Of a stretch of 64,000 nucleotides of DNA, positions 7,191-15,740 are shown piece by piece. The notes beneath the pieces were generated by a model, which was given only the letters and a program-made list of their open reading frames with translations, was not told where the DNA came from and made no database searches. Where the stretch lies: NCBI GenBank assembly GCA_947499615.1, contig CANMOP010000005.1, forward strand, positions 34,582-98,581. Reading direction: 5' to 3'. Numbering within the stretch: the stretch's first letter is position 1; each line of letters begins with the position of its first letter. This DNA comes from RH-chloro-G1 sp003670575. Lineage in GTDB: Bacteria; Chloroflexota; Dehalococcoidia; UBA2979. Made by a program: the position numbers and the translations under genes.

Positions 7191-8834
7191 ATGGCGGCCA
7201 AGGATCTGCTGTTCGACGAGGCCGCGCGGCGCAGTCTTGCGCAAGGCGTGGATCTGCTCGCGAACGCCGTGAAGGTCACGCTTGGGCCGCGGGGCCGCAA
7301 CGTCGTGCTGGACAAGAGCTACGGCCCGGCGGTGATCACCAAGGACGGCGTCACCGTCGCGCGGGAGATTGATCTACTGGATCGCTTCCACAACATGGGC
7401 GCTCAGCTGGTGAAGCAGGTGGCGATCCGCACGAACGACATCGCGGGCGATGGGACCACCACGGCCACCGTCTTCGCGCAGGCCATCCTGCAGGAAGGCA
7501 TCCGCAACATCGCGGCCGGTGCCAACCCGATGGCGATTCGCATTGGCCTGGACAAGGCGATGCACGCCGTCGTTCGTGCGCTGCGTGCTCACGCGGTGCC
7601 GGTGGATGGCAAGGGCACGATCCAGGCAGTTGCCTCGATCGCCGCGAACGACCCGGAGATCGGCGCGCTCATCGCCGATGTCATGGAGAAGGTCGGCAAG
7701 GACGGCGTCATCACCATCGAAGAGGGCAAGTCGCTCCACTTCGAGACTGAGATCGTCGACGGCCTGCAGCTCGACCACGGCTTCGAGAACAACTACTTCG
7801 TCACCAACCAGGAGCGCCAGGAGGCGTCCCTGGACGACCCGTACATCCTGATCACGGATGCGCGGATTGAGAGCGTGCAGGATCTCCTGCCGCTGCTGGA
7901 GCAGGTGCTCCAGGTCACGAAGAACATCGTCATCATCTCGGAGGAGATCGCGGCGGACGCCATGTCCACGCTGGTCGTCAACAAGATGCGTGGCATCCTC
8001 AACCCGCTGCCGGTGCGCGCTCCGGCGTGGGGCGACCGACGTAAGGCCATGCTGGAGGACATCGCGATCCTCACCGGTGGCACGTTTGTCACCTCCGACA
8101 TGGGTCGGAAGCTGGACTCGGTCACCCTCGCTGACCTCGGCCGTGCGCACCGCGTCGTCGCGGATGCGAACAACACCACGATCATCGAGGGCGCTGGCTC
8201 CGACGAGGCGATCCAGGCACGCATCCACCAGATCCGCGCGCAGCTCACTGACATCGCTTCCGACTACGATCGGGAGAAGATGCAGGAGCGGCTGGCGCGG
8301 CTGGCGGGCGGCGTGGCCGTGATCAAGATCGGCGGCGCAACCGAGACCGAGGTCAAGGAAAAGAAGTACCGCGTGGAAGACGCACTCTCCGCCACTCGTT
8401 CTGCGGTGGAAGAGGGCGTCGTGCCCGGCGGTGGGGTGGCGTTCATCCGTGCCCAGTCCGCGCTCGATACGCTCATTGGCGAGCTGACCGAGCCGGATGA
8501 GATCACTGGCGTGCGTATCCTGCACCGTGCACTTGAGGCGCCGTTGCGTCAGATCGTCGAGAACGGCGGCCGTGAAGGCTCGATCGTCGTCGAGGATGTG
8601 CGCAAGGCGAAGAAGAACGTCGGCTACGACGCTCAGCACGAGGTCTACGGCGACATGTTCGAGCTCGGCATCCTGGACCCGGTGAAGGTCTCCCGCGTTG
8701 CGCTGGAGAACGCCGTGTCCGTGGCCGCGCTCATGCTCACGACCGAGAGTGTCGTCGGCGAGATTCCCGGCTCTGACCGTCAGGCCATCCCGGAATCCAG
8801 CAGCGGCATCCCGGACATGGGTGATTTCGGCTAG
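7191..8834 (+). CDS. groEL: chaperonin GroEL
   Basis: 547-residue 60 kDa chaperonin subunit of the ATP-driven protein-folding double ring. Landmarks in order are AVKVTLGPRGRNVVLDKSYG, TKDGVTVAREI, the nucleotide site NDIAGDGTTTATVFAQAI, the apical domain with LQLDHGFENNYFVTN, and VEEGVVPGGGVAF near the end. The C-terminus ends PDMGDFG rather than the flexible GGM repeat of many group I chaperonins. It is cotranscribed with groES and closed by a strong hairpin at 8857-8886. Confidence 0.97.
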   Translation: MAAKDLLFDEAARRSLAQGVDLLANAVKVTLGPRGRNVVLDKSYGPAVITKDGVTVAREIDLLDRFHNMGAQLVKQVAIRTNDIAGDGTTTATVFAQAILQEGIRNIAAGANPMAIRIGLDKAMHAVVRALRAHAVPVDGKGTIQAVASIAANDPEIGALIADVMEKVGKDGVITIEEGKSLHFETEIVDGLQLDHGFENNYFVTNQERQEASLDDPYILITDARIESVQDLLPLLEQVLQVTKNIVIISEEIAADAMSTLVVNKMRGILNPLPVRAPAWGDRRKAMLEDIAILTGGTFVTSDMGRKLDSVTLADLGRAHRVVADANNTTIIEGAGSDEAIQARIHQIRAQLTDIASDYDREKMQERLARLAGGVAVIKIGGATETEVKEKKYRVEDALSATRSAVEEGVVPGGGVAFIRAQSALDTLIGELTEPDEITGVRILHRALEAPLRQIVENGGREGSIVVEDVRKAKKNVGYDAQHEVYGDMFELGILDPVKVSRVALENAVSVAALMLTTESVVGEIPGSDRQAIPESSSGIPDMGDFG

Positions 8835-8856
8835 TTGTCAGTCGTTCGCGAAACGC

Positions 8857-8886
8857 AACAGGGCCGCCCGTAAAGGCGGCCCTGTT
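8857..8886. terminator. terminator hairpin after groEL
   Basis: Perfect 12-bp stem (AACAGGGCCGCC / GGCGGCCCTGTT) with a six-base loop, 22 bases after the groEL stop. There is no clear T-run. The next gene is convergent, so the hairpin may serve both strands. Confidence 0.8.
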
Positions 8887-8962
8887 CATGTCCGTCGCAA
8901 GCTGCATTCGGTGGTGGGCGCTTCGCACCCCACCGGTGTACCAGCGAAGGGGTCGATGCGCC

Positions 8963-9502
8963 TTACGAACTACGTCTGGCTGCAGCAAGCATGGCGCACT
9001 CGAACAACAGCGCCACCAGGACCGCAAGCGCTACTGCCGCCAGACTGGCGGAGGCGTACAGCGCGTACTGTCCGACCTCCCACCAGCCGTACGCGTTCAG
9101 CAGCAAGCCTCGCAACGTCTCGCCTTTGAACAGCGTGTCCACCTGCCCCTGCAACTTCGCGTCGGTCGGGTTCGCCCGTGCTGCGGTGCTCACCTGCGAG
9201 TAGGTCTTGCCAGCTGCGATGGCCTCCAGGTGGCGACCGATGAAGCCGTTGGCGTAGGCCCGCGCCGCTGCGCCATCGTCGAGCTGCCGACCGCCGTACT
9301 GCTGGAGGTCGGGGAACTCCTCGGCGCGGAGACCGGGGCTGCCTGCGGGAGGGAAGAAGATCTGCTGGGCGGCGAGCTGCTCCCGGATCATGCCGTGGAC
9401 AAAGCGATTGCCCCAGAGCAGAAAGCCGGAGCAGGCCAGGAGAATCCCGATCAGTCCGACTTGCAGCACCAGAATTCGGATGCGGAGCCCGCTGTTCACC
9501 AT
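8963..9502 (-). CDS. conserved two-TM membrane protein, unknown function
   Basis: 179 residues. A hydrophobic helix at about 7-30 (RILVLQVGLIGILLACSGFLLW) and a second at about 143-170 flank a 110-residue presumably extracytoplasmic region containing QVDTLFKGETLRGLLLNAYGWW. The overall plan (short N-terminal helix, soluble middle, C-terminal helix) resembles small actinobacterial/Chloroflexota membrane proteins of unknown role. I recognise no catalytic motif. The upstream gene ends 56 bases before this start, so cotranscription with the M16 peptidase unit is possible. Confidence 0.65.
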   Translation of the reverse strand: MVNSGLRIRILVLQVGLIGILLACSGFLLWGNRFVHGMIREQLAAQQIFFPPAGSPGLRAEEFPDLQQYGGRQLDDGAAARAYANGFIGRHLEAIAAGKTYSQVSTAARANPTDAKLQGQVDTLFKGETLRGLLLNAYGWWEVGQYALYASASLAAVALAVLVALLFECAMLAAARRSS

Positions 9503-9558
9503 CCACCCCCTTTATTCCCGAGGCGGGTGAACCCGTGGCACGGGCAGCTCGCGGCGGG

Positions 9559-10107
9559 CTAGCCTCGGTCGCCGAGTTTGGCCGCCAGCTCGGCGGCGTC
9601 ACGCAGCAGCATACGTTCTACCTCGGTCGACAGCGCAGCGAGCGCCTCGTCGAGCGTCAGCACATCGGCGCCCGCGAGCAGCGCGTCCGGCTTCGGCTCG
9701 CCCGTGACCGGTGCCAGCACGGCGCGCAGCCAGCCGGTGCCGGTGAACCCGAATCGTGCGGCCCCCATGCGTACGGGGATGCGGTGCTCCGACACTCGAG
9801 CCGGACCAGTCGAGGTGAGCTGCAAGCGCGCCAGCAGGAGATCGGCGACCGCTGCGTCCAGCGTGTCGTGCGCTGCGGGTGGGGCCAGCGAGAGCATCGC
9901 CGGCTGCGGCCAGTCTGCCCAGCGCACCAGCAGGAAGCGCGGGGCGTCGGCGCCAGCGCCCGCTATCGGCTCCGCTGCGAGCACCGGGACAATGAGGAAT
10001 CGCTCCGGGGCGGCGGGTGTCGCGTCGTGCAGGAGTGCGCCGGGCGGCGACGAGTACCGCATCGATGCCGCTTCGGGCTGTTCGGCTGCGGGTGCCTCGT
10101 CAGTCAT
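9559..10107 (-). CDS. unknown protein, possibly a degenerate Nudix fold
   Basis: 182 residues from the ATG at 10107, preceded by GGAG at a suitable distance; an in-frame GTG at 10122 is the alternative. The gene overlaps the end of the M16 peptidase gene by eight bases, so the two are likely coupled. The order of strands RFLLVRW, then HDTLDAAVADLLLARLQL, then FGFTGTGWLRAVL resembles a Nudix fold with the helix of the Nudix box in place. The catalytic REXXEEXGE signature is absent. I offer this only as a fold guess. The function is unknown. Confidence 0.65.
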   Translation of the reverse strand: MTDEAPAAEQPEAASMRYSSPPGALLHDATPAAPERFLIVPVLAAEPIAGAGADAPRFLLVRWADWPQPAMLSLAPPAAHDTLDAAVADLLLARLQLTSTGPARVSEHRIPVRMGAARFGFTGTGWLRAVLAPVTGEPKPDALLAGADVLTLDEALAALSTEVERMLLRDAAELAAKLGDRG

Positions 10108-11365
10108 TGATGGCGACTCCACTCAGCAGCTCGTCGGCGGATGTGAATGGACCGACAACGGCGATGCGCATCCCCTCGTCGGTGAGTACGGTCTGGGCGA
10201 CCGCTTGCACGTCGTCGATGGTGACCGCCTGGTACCGCTCGATCGTCTGCTCCGGAGTGAGGATCGGCAGGTCGCGAGCGGCACGGGCGCCGTACCAACC
10301 GGCCACGGCCTGCGTGTCCTCCATATGCAGTTGGATGCGAGAGCTGAGCAGCCCCTTGGCGCGCTCCAACTCGGCGGTGGTCACAGGCTGACGCGCGCGG
10401 CGCAGCTCGCTGGCGATCTCGCGCAGCGACTCAGCGGCCTTCGATGGGTCCACGCCCGCGCTGACCGTGAATGCGCCTGTATCCAACAGCTGCGTCAGCG
10501 AACTGCGCACGTCGTAGCACAGCGCCAGCTCCTCGCGCAGCCGGGTGAACAGCCTCGAGGACATGCCCTCGCCGACAATCACGGACAGCGTGCCCAGCGC
10601 ATAGCGACCGGGATCCTGAGCGCCCACGCCCAGGAAACCCATCGTCAGGTGCGCCTGCTCGGTCTCTTTGCCCAGCAGCCGCACTCGTTCGCCGATGGAC
10701 AACTGGTTCCGCTCCCAGGTGCCCGGCGTACCGGACTGCCAGTCGGCGAAGAGCGAGCGAGCGAGCGCCAGTCCGTCAGCCTCGGTGATTGCGCCGGCGA
10801 TCGCCAGCACGCAGCCGTTGGCGACGTACTGGTCCCGCCAGTAGCGAGTCAGTCGTTCCTGGCTAATCGTGGAGACCGTCTCCGGCGAGCCGGCGATGTC
10901 TCGGCCGTGCGGCTGGCCGGGCCAGAGCAGCCCATCGAGCGCGATCCCCGCCTGCTCGTCCGGGGCATCCTCGACGGCGGCCAGCTCCTCCAGGATCACG
11001 TCGCGTTCACGCTCCACCTCCGCAGGAATGTAGAGCGAGTGGCGCAGCATGTCGCCGAGGATGTCCAGCGTTTGGTGAGTGTGCTCCGGCGTGACCTTCG
11101 CGTAGTACACGGTGTACTCGCGCTCCGTCGCAGCGTTGATCGAGCCGCCGACCGCATCGATCTCCGCGGAGATGTCCTGCGGCCGCGGGCGGCGTGCGGT
11201 GCCCTTGAAGCAGAGGTGCTCGACGAAGTGCGAGAGCCCTGCTTCCGGGGAGGCCTCGAAGCGCGATCCGGCCTGCACGTACAACGAGAGCGCGACTGAC
11301 CGCGCATGGGGCATGGGGATCACAACGACCCGCAGGCCATTCTCAAGTGTGGCGACCTCTGGCAT
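10100..11365 (-). CDS. M16 family zinc metallopeptidase
   Basis: 421-residue insulinase/processing-peptidase-family protein. The inverted zinc motif HXXEH is present as H46, E49, H50 (SHFVEHLCFKGT), and the downstream ERERDVILEELAAVEDAPDE supplies the further glutamate ligand region. The C-terminal half is the non-catalytic M16 domain with the R/Y-type substrate-binding region. The ATG is preceded by AAGGAG, which fixes this start; the frame open further upstream lacks such a site. It probably cleaves peptides or signal-peptide remnants, as in PqqL/YmxG-like proteins. YmxG-type genes often lie near lysine biosynthesis genes, and lysA is 3 kb away. Confidence 0.9.
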   Translation of the reverse strand: MPEVATLENGLRVVVIPMPHARSVALSLYVQAGSRFEASPEAGLSHFVEHLCFKGTARRPRPQDISAEIDAVGGSINAATEREYTVYYAKVTPEHTHQTLDILGDMLRHSLYIPAEVERERDVILEELAAVEDAPDEQAGIALDGLLWPGQPHGRDIAGSPETVSTISQERLTRYWRDQYVANGCVLAIAGAITEADGLALARSLFADWQSGTPGTWERNQLSIGERVRLLGKETEQAHLTMGFLGVGAQDPGRYALGTLSVIVGEGMSSRLFTRLREELALCYDVRSSLTQLLDTGAFTVSAGVDPSKAAESLREIASELRRARQPVTTAELERAKGLLSSRIQLHMEDTQAVAGWYGARAARDLPILTPEQTIERYQAVTIDDVQAVAQTVLTDEGMRIAVVGPFTSADELLSGVAIND

Positions 11366-11555
11366 ACGACTCCTTACCGGTGCGCTCCCGGGTGGCGCCT
11401 CAGGGCGCCGACCCAGGAAGCTCTTTCGGCGGCGGCGCCGCGGGATATTAAGCGGTCGATGTGTTTCGGCCGAGGTTGGCAGGTGCCCGATCGTAGAGAC
11501 GCGGCGCGGGCGGGTCAAACCACGCGCGCGGATCCTGCGACGCATGTGCCCTCGC

Positions 11556-12218
11556 CTAGGACTCCAGCCAGCTGACGTCGCCGCTGAGCGTGCTCGGGTG
11601 AGCCTTCGCAGCGAACACCGCGTACTCGGCCTTCGCGACGCCGATGGTTGTGCCGCCGCCGTGGCCGGGCAGCACCATCGTCGCGTCCGGGAGCGCGTGC
11701 AACCTCGATGTGATGGAGCTGATCAGCTGCTGCAGCGCCTCCGGGGTGCGGGAATGGCCCGGGCCGCCGGGGAACAACGTGTCGCCGGTGAGCAGTGCTC
11801 CACCGGCCAGATGGGCCCCGCCTACCAGCAGGCAGATCGAGCCCGGCGTGTGCCCGGGCGTGGCGATCACGCGCACGGTCGTGGTGCCCACCGGCAACTC
11901 GGTGCCGTCCGCGAGCGGGAGCGCGCCACGGGCGGGATTCAGGTTGGTCTCGCCGGCACCGGCGTACACCGGAGCCGCCGTATGAGCGCGCAGCACCTCG
12001 AAGCCGTCCCAGTGGTCGCGATGGGAGTGCGTCACCACGATGGCGCTCACCGGCGTGTCGCCGAGCGCCTCGACGACTGCCTCCGCGCCCGCGGGCGCAT
12101 CAACGACGATCACCGGTCCGCCGCCAACCGGGCGGATGAGGTACGCATTGTTCTCGATGGGCCCCAACGGCCCCAGGCAGTCGATGGTCACTGCTGCGTC
12201 TGCGTACACCTGTGTCAT
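11556..12218 (-). CDS. metallo-beta-lactamase-fold hydrolase (glyoxalase II-like)
   Basis: 220-residue soluble hydrolase with the dinuclear metal motif THSHRDHWDG (H64, H66, D68, H69), a further histidine in ATPGHTPGS, an aspartate in LLTGDTLFPGG and a histidine in LPGHGGGT. The arrangement is that of glyoxalase II-like MBL proteins, which hydrolyse thioesters such as S-lactoyl conjugates. The exact substrate is unknown. The ATG overlaps the TGA of the MutY-like gene upstream (ATGA). Confidence 0.87.
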   Translation of the reverse strand: MTQVYADAAVTIDCLGPLGPIENNAYLIRPVGGGPVIVVDAPAGAEAVVEALGDTPVSAIVVTHSHRDHWDGFEVLRAHTAAPVYAGAGETNLNPARGALPLADGTELPVGTTTVRVIATPGHTPGSICLLVGGAHLAGGALLTGDTLFPGGPGHSRTPEALQQLISSITSRLHALPDATMVLPGHGGGTTIGVAKAEYAVFAAKAHPSTLSGDVSWLES

Positions 12219-13177
12219 CTGGAATCGCCTTTCACCGCTGTCGACTCGAGCGTAGCAGAGCGCGACTCCGGTCGATCGCCGAGGCCGCACGTCCCTCGGT
12301 GCGACCACGCCAGGCCCTCCGCGCACAGCTTTGCCAGCACCTCGCGGACCGTCGAGGCCTCCGCGTCGTCGGCTGCCAGCGTGCGCACCAGCGAGGCGAC
12401 GCGCACCGCCCCGGACGCCTCGCGCAGCGCGCGCAGCACGCGGCCGCGCCATTGCCGCACAGAGCCTTGAAACCTAGGCTGCGCGCGTACCGGCTCGGCG
12501 CTCGCGCCAGCGGCAAATCGTGGTCGCGCGGGGCACAGCCGAGCGACCACGCACTGCTCGCAGTGCGGGCGAGGCGTGCAGACTCGGGCGCCGTAGTCCA
12601 TCAGCATCGCGTTCCATCGCCCCGCCGCGCCGGGTGGGAGCAGCCGCTCGGCGGTCTCGATGAGGTCGCGAGGTCGCGTCTCCAACGCAGGCTGCAGGTC
12701 GCCATGCACCAGTCGTCCCAGCACGCGCACCACGTTGGTATCGATGGCTGCCGCGTCGTCGGCCCAGCCGAAGCAGCGCACGATGGCCGCTGTGAACGGC
12801 CCGACCCCGGGCAGCGCCAGCAGTGCTATCGGGTCGCGCGGCAAGGCCCCGTCATGTTGCGCGCTGCAGCGGCGCGCGGCCTCGCGGATCGCCAGCGCTC
12901 GACGCGGGTATCCCGCACCGGCCCAGACGCGCAGCAGCTCGGCGGTGTCGGCGGCGGCTGCAGCCTCCAGCGTGGGGAAGGCCGCCATCCAGCGCTCCCA
13001 CAACGGGAGCACGCGCTCCATCTGTGTCTGCTGAGAGCAGACCGCCGCCACCAGCGCCGCGTACGGGTCGCGAGCCTCGCGCCACGGGAAGTCCTGCGTG
13101 TACTTGTCGCCCCACGCCAGCAGCGCACGCCGGATCGAGGAGACCTGTCTAGGGGTGAGCGCCGCCGTCGAGGTCAT
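12215..13177 (-). CDS. MutY-like HhH-GPD DNA glycosylase lacking the catalytic Glu
   Basis: 320 residues. The helix-hairpin-helix (LLALPGVGPFTAAIV, about 119-133) and the catalytic Asp (D146 in AIDTNVVRV) match MutY and endonuclease III. The QQTQ adenine-specificity segment (49-52) is MutY-like. However, the position of E. coli MutY Glu37 is Ala45 (AAVCSQQTQ instead of SEVMLQQTQ), and the endonuclease III lysine is also absent. Cluster cysteines C200, C206, C209 and C215 are present, with the first gap one residue shorter than usual. A winged-helix-like tail replaces the MutT-like 8-oxoG-reading domain. It is either an inactive or altered-specificity glycosylase, possibly acting on other mismatches or deaminated bases. 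Confidence 0.8.
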   Translation of the reverse strand: MTSTAALTPRQVSSIRRALLAWGDKYTQDFPWREARDPYAALVAAVCSQQTQMERVLPLWERWMAAFPTLEAAAAADTAELLRVWAGAGYPRRALAIREAARRCSAQHDGALPRDPIALLALPGVGPFTAAIVRCFGWADDAAAIDTNVVRVLGRLVHGDLQPALETRPRDLIETAERLLPPGAAGRWNAMLMDYGARVCTPRPHCEQCVVARLCPARPRFAAGASAEPVRAQPRFQGSVRQWRGRVLRALREASGAVRVASLVRTLAADDAEASTVREVLAKLCAEGLAWSHRGTCGLGDRPESRSATLESTAVKGDSR

Positions 13178-13190
13178 TCGGCCCCGCGCC

Positions 13191-13646
13191 TCAGAGAAAG
13201 TACCGCGCGATGATCTCCGCCACGCACGCGGGTCTCGTCTCGCCTTCGATCTCGACGGTGATACCCATCGTCACCTGGACGCCATCCTCGCCGGCCGCCT
13301 CCACCGATTGCGGCACGAATTGGTGCCGCAGCGGAGTGCCCACGCGCGTGGCGCTTGGCCAGCGGATGCGGTTGTAGCCATAGATCACCCCGCCGGTGGC
13401 ACCCGGTACGAGCGAGGCCCTACTGAGGGCAGGGTAAAACGACGCCAGCACCTGCATCCCGGGTACGATCGTCCCGCCGTACGGTCCGGCCGTCGCACGC
13501 TCGACATCGACGTGAATCCACTGGTTGTCTCCCGTGGCCTCCGCCCACGCACCGACCTGCTCTTGCGTGATCGTGATCCAGTCGCCCACGATGATTTCCG
13601 TCCCGACCTTGGCTTCGAGGCCGGTCAGCAGTTGTTCGAGTGGCAT
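13191..13646 (-). CDS. MaoC-like hot-dog dehydratase / enoyl-CoA hydratase
   Basis: 151-residue single hot-dog protein of the MaoC/NodN type, which hydrates (R)-enoyl-CoA thioesters. The catalytic pair of the hydratase-2 motif is present in ATGDNQWIHVD (D40, H45), followed by GTIVPGMQVLASFYP and the RIRWPSATRVGTPLR strand. GGAGGAGG stands just upstream of this ATG, so I prefer it to longer frames. Its physiological substrate is unknown. The gene diverges from the YetF-like gene at 13749. Confidence 0.87.
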   Translation of the reverse strand: MPLEQLLTGLEAKVGTEIIVGDWITITQEQVGAWAEATGDNQWIHVDVERATAGPYGGTIVPGMQVLASFYPALSRASLVPGATGGVIYGYNRIRWPSATRVGTPLRHQFVPQSVEAAGEDGVQVTMGITVEIEGETRPACVAEIIARYFL

Positions 13647-13748
13647 CGTCTCCTCCTCCTTCCCCACGTGCGCGTGATGCGCCGCATGATAGCAGCGCGC
13701 CGCCGCCCCGCTGACCGACGTGCGGCTCGACCTGGCGAGGAGGCCACG

Positions 13749-14264
13749 ATGTTCACGCTGCAGGTGCCTGCACTGGAGATCGCGCTGCGGACGGCGCTGA
13801 TCTACGTCGCGCTGCTGCTGGCGCTTCGGCTGGCCGGGAAGCGCGAGGTGGGGCAACTCACCACGTTCGACCTTGTGGTCATCCTGCTGGTGTCGAATGC
13901 GGTGCAGAACGCGATGGTCGGCCCGGACAACTCTCTGACCGGCGGGCTGATCGCGGCCGGAGTGCTGCTGGGTGCGAACTACCTGGTGGCGCTGGTACGC
14001 GATCGGTTGCCCTGGCTGCGTGGCCTGGTGGAGGGCTCTCCCACCATCCTCATCCACGACGGGCGATTCATGGACGAGCAGCTGCGTCGAGAGCACGTCG
14101 ATGTGGAGGAGGTGCTGATGGCGCTGCGTGAGCATGGCATCTCCGACCCGGCCGAGGTGCGCTTCGCAATCCTCGAGACCGACGGCTCAATCAGCGTGGT
14201 GCCGAACTCCGCCGACCCGCCGATTCGGACGCGACGGCGGATGCGGCACCGTCAGCGCGGGTAG
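13749..14264 (+). CDS. DUF421/YetF-like membrane protein
   Basis: 171 residues with three N-terminal transmembrane helices (about 8-26, 35-54 and 60-80) and a cytoplasmic alpha/beta domain (about 85-160). The run LALRLAGKREVGQLTTFDLVVILLVSNAVQNAM is the DUF421 signature, and GSPTILIHDGRF begins the soluble domain. YetF-type proteins have been linked to spore or membrane functions in Bacillus, but no activity is established. A GAGGAGG site precedes the ATG. The tail is very Arg-rich. Confidence 0.85.
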   Translation: MFTLQVPALEIALRTALIYVALLLALRLAGKREVGQLTTFDLVVILLVSNAVQNAMVGPDNSLTGGLIAAGVLLGANYLVALVRDRLPWLRGLVEGSPTILIHDGRFMDEQLRREHVDVEEVLMALREHGISDPAEVRFAILETDGSISVVPNSADPPIRTRRRMRHRQRG

Positions 14265-14401
14265 CCCGGACGCGGCGGCCCGCCGTCCGCGACACTCGTG
14301 CGGCGTCCTGCCATAATGCCTGTGAGCATTTTCGCGCCGTCGCTCAGCGGCCGCGCGTTTCCACCCGGTAGATTGCAACCGCGAACTCGGGGTTCAGACT
14401 C

Positions 14402-15736
14402 GTGACTCAGCCTGCGTCAGCGTCCCTGCCACTTGAACATCTGCTTCCGATCACCGCCGGACTCTCGCCGGAAGGGCACCTCACGCTTGGCGGCTGTGAC
14501 ACCGTTGAGCTGGCGCGTGAGTTCGGCACACCGCTCTACGTCTACGACATCGCGACCGTCGAGGAGCAATGTCGGCTCGCGCTGTCCGCGTTCCGCGCGG
14601 AGCACGAGGATACCGAGGTGCTCTACGCCTCCAAGGCGTTCCTGAACCGTCCGTTCGCGCGCCTCGTTGCCGGCCTCGGGCTGGGGTTCGACGCGGTGTC
14701 AGGCGGCGAGATCGCGGTGCTGCACGCCGCTGGCGTGGCGATGAACACCGTCTACTTCCACGGCAACAACAAGGGGCCGGACGAGCTGGCATTGGCCGCT
14801 GAATTGGGCGTCGGACGCATCGTGATCGACAACCTCGGCGAGGTCGCACTCGTGGAGGCGGCAGCGGCGGCGGCGGGTATCACGCAGGGCGTGCTGGTCC
14901 GCGTCTCGCCGGGCGTGGACGCTCACACGCACGAGAAGACCACCACCGGCATCCTGGACTCCAAGTTCGGCGTGCCGATTACCTCCGGCGCTGCGGAGGC
15001 CACGGTGCGCGCGATTCTGGATTCGCCGCACCTGACCTTCCGCGGACTCCACATGCACCTGGGCAGCCCCATCTTCGAGCTGGAACCGTACGTCATGGGC
15101 ATCGAGGTGATGGCGGAGTTCATCGCGCGACTGCAGGAGCGGTTAGGCGTGGCAGTTCGGGAGTTCTCGCCCGGTGGCGGCTTCGCGGTCGCGTACCTCA
15201 ACGAGCAGCACCCGCCCGCGTGGGCCGCGTATGCACAGGCGATCTGCGGCACGCTACGCCGCGAGGCCGATGCTCGCGGCTTCGAGATGCCGCATGTGAC
15301 CATCGAACCCGGGCGGTCCATCGTCGGGCGTGCCGGCGTGGCGCTGTACACGGTTGGCGCGCGCAAGGAAGTGCCCGGCATCCGCACCTTCGTCTCGGTG
15401 GATGGCGGGATGGCGGACAACGTCCGTCCCGCGATGTACGGCTCGCGCTACGAAGCACTCGCCGCAGAGCGCCCGCTGGCGCCCGCCGAGGAGACCGTGA
15501 GCATCGCGGGCAAGTACTGCGAGTCCGGCGACGTGCTGATCCGCGATATCGAACTTCCGCATCTCCATGCCGGCGAGGTACTCGCGATCCCGGCGGCTGG
15601 CGCCTACCAATTGGCGATGTCGTCCAACTACAACCTCGCGTACAAGCCGGCCGTGCTGTTCGTGCAGGGTGGCGTGGCCGTGCTGGCCCGTCGCCGCGAG
15701 ACAGCCGCCGACCTGATGGCGCTGGACGCGGACTGA
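14402..15736 (+). CDS. lysA: diaminopimelate decarboxylase
   Basis: 444-residue PLP-dependent enzyme converting meso-diaminopimelate to L-lysine, the last step of lysine synthesis. The PLP lysine is K78 in LYASKAF. Further hallmarks are GFDAVSGGEI, HMHLGSPIF, the phosphate-binding SPGGGFAV, the EPGRSIVG loop, YCESGDVL and GAYQLAMSSNYN. It starts at GTG. holB follows after four bases, so lysA-holB-ricT-rhodanese probably form one transcript. Confidence 0.96.
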   Translation: MTQPASASLPLEHLLPITAGLSPEGHLTLGGCDTVELAREFGTPLYVYDIATVEEQCRLALSAFRAEHEDTEVLYASKAFLNRPFARLVAGLGLGFDAVSGGEIAVLHAAGVAMNTVYFHGNNKGPDELALAAELGVGRIVIDNLGEVALVEAAAAAAGITQGVLVRVSPGVDAHTHEKTTTGILDSKFGVPITSGAAEATVRAILDSPHLTFRGLHMHLGSPIFELEPYVMGIEVMAEFIARLQERLGVAVREFSPGGGFAVAYLNEQHPPAWAAYAQAICGTLRREADARGFEMPHVTIEPGRSIVGRAGVALYTVGARKEVPGIRTFVSVDGGMADNVRPAMYGSRYEALAAERPLAPAEETVSIAGKYCESGDVLIRDIELPHLHAGEVLAIPAAGAYQLAMSSNYNLAYKPAVLFVQGGVAVLARRRETAADLMALDAD

Positions 15737-15740
15737 CACG

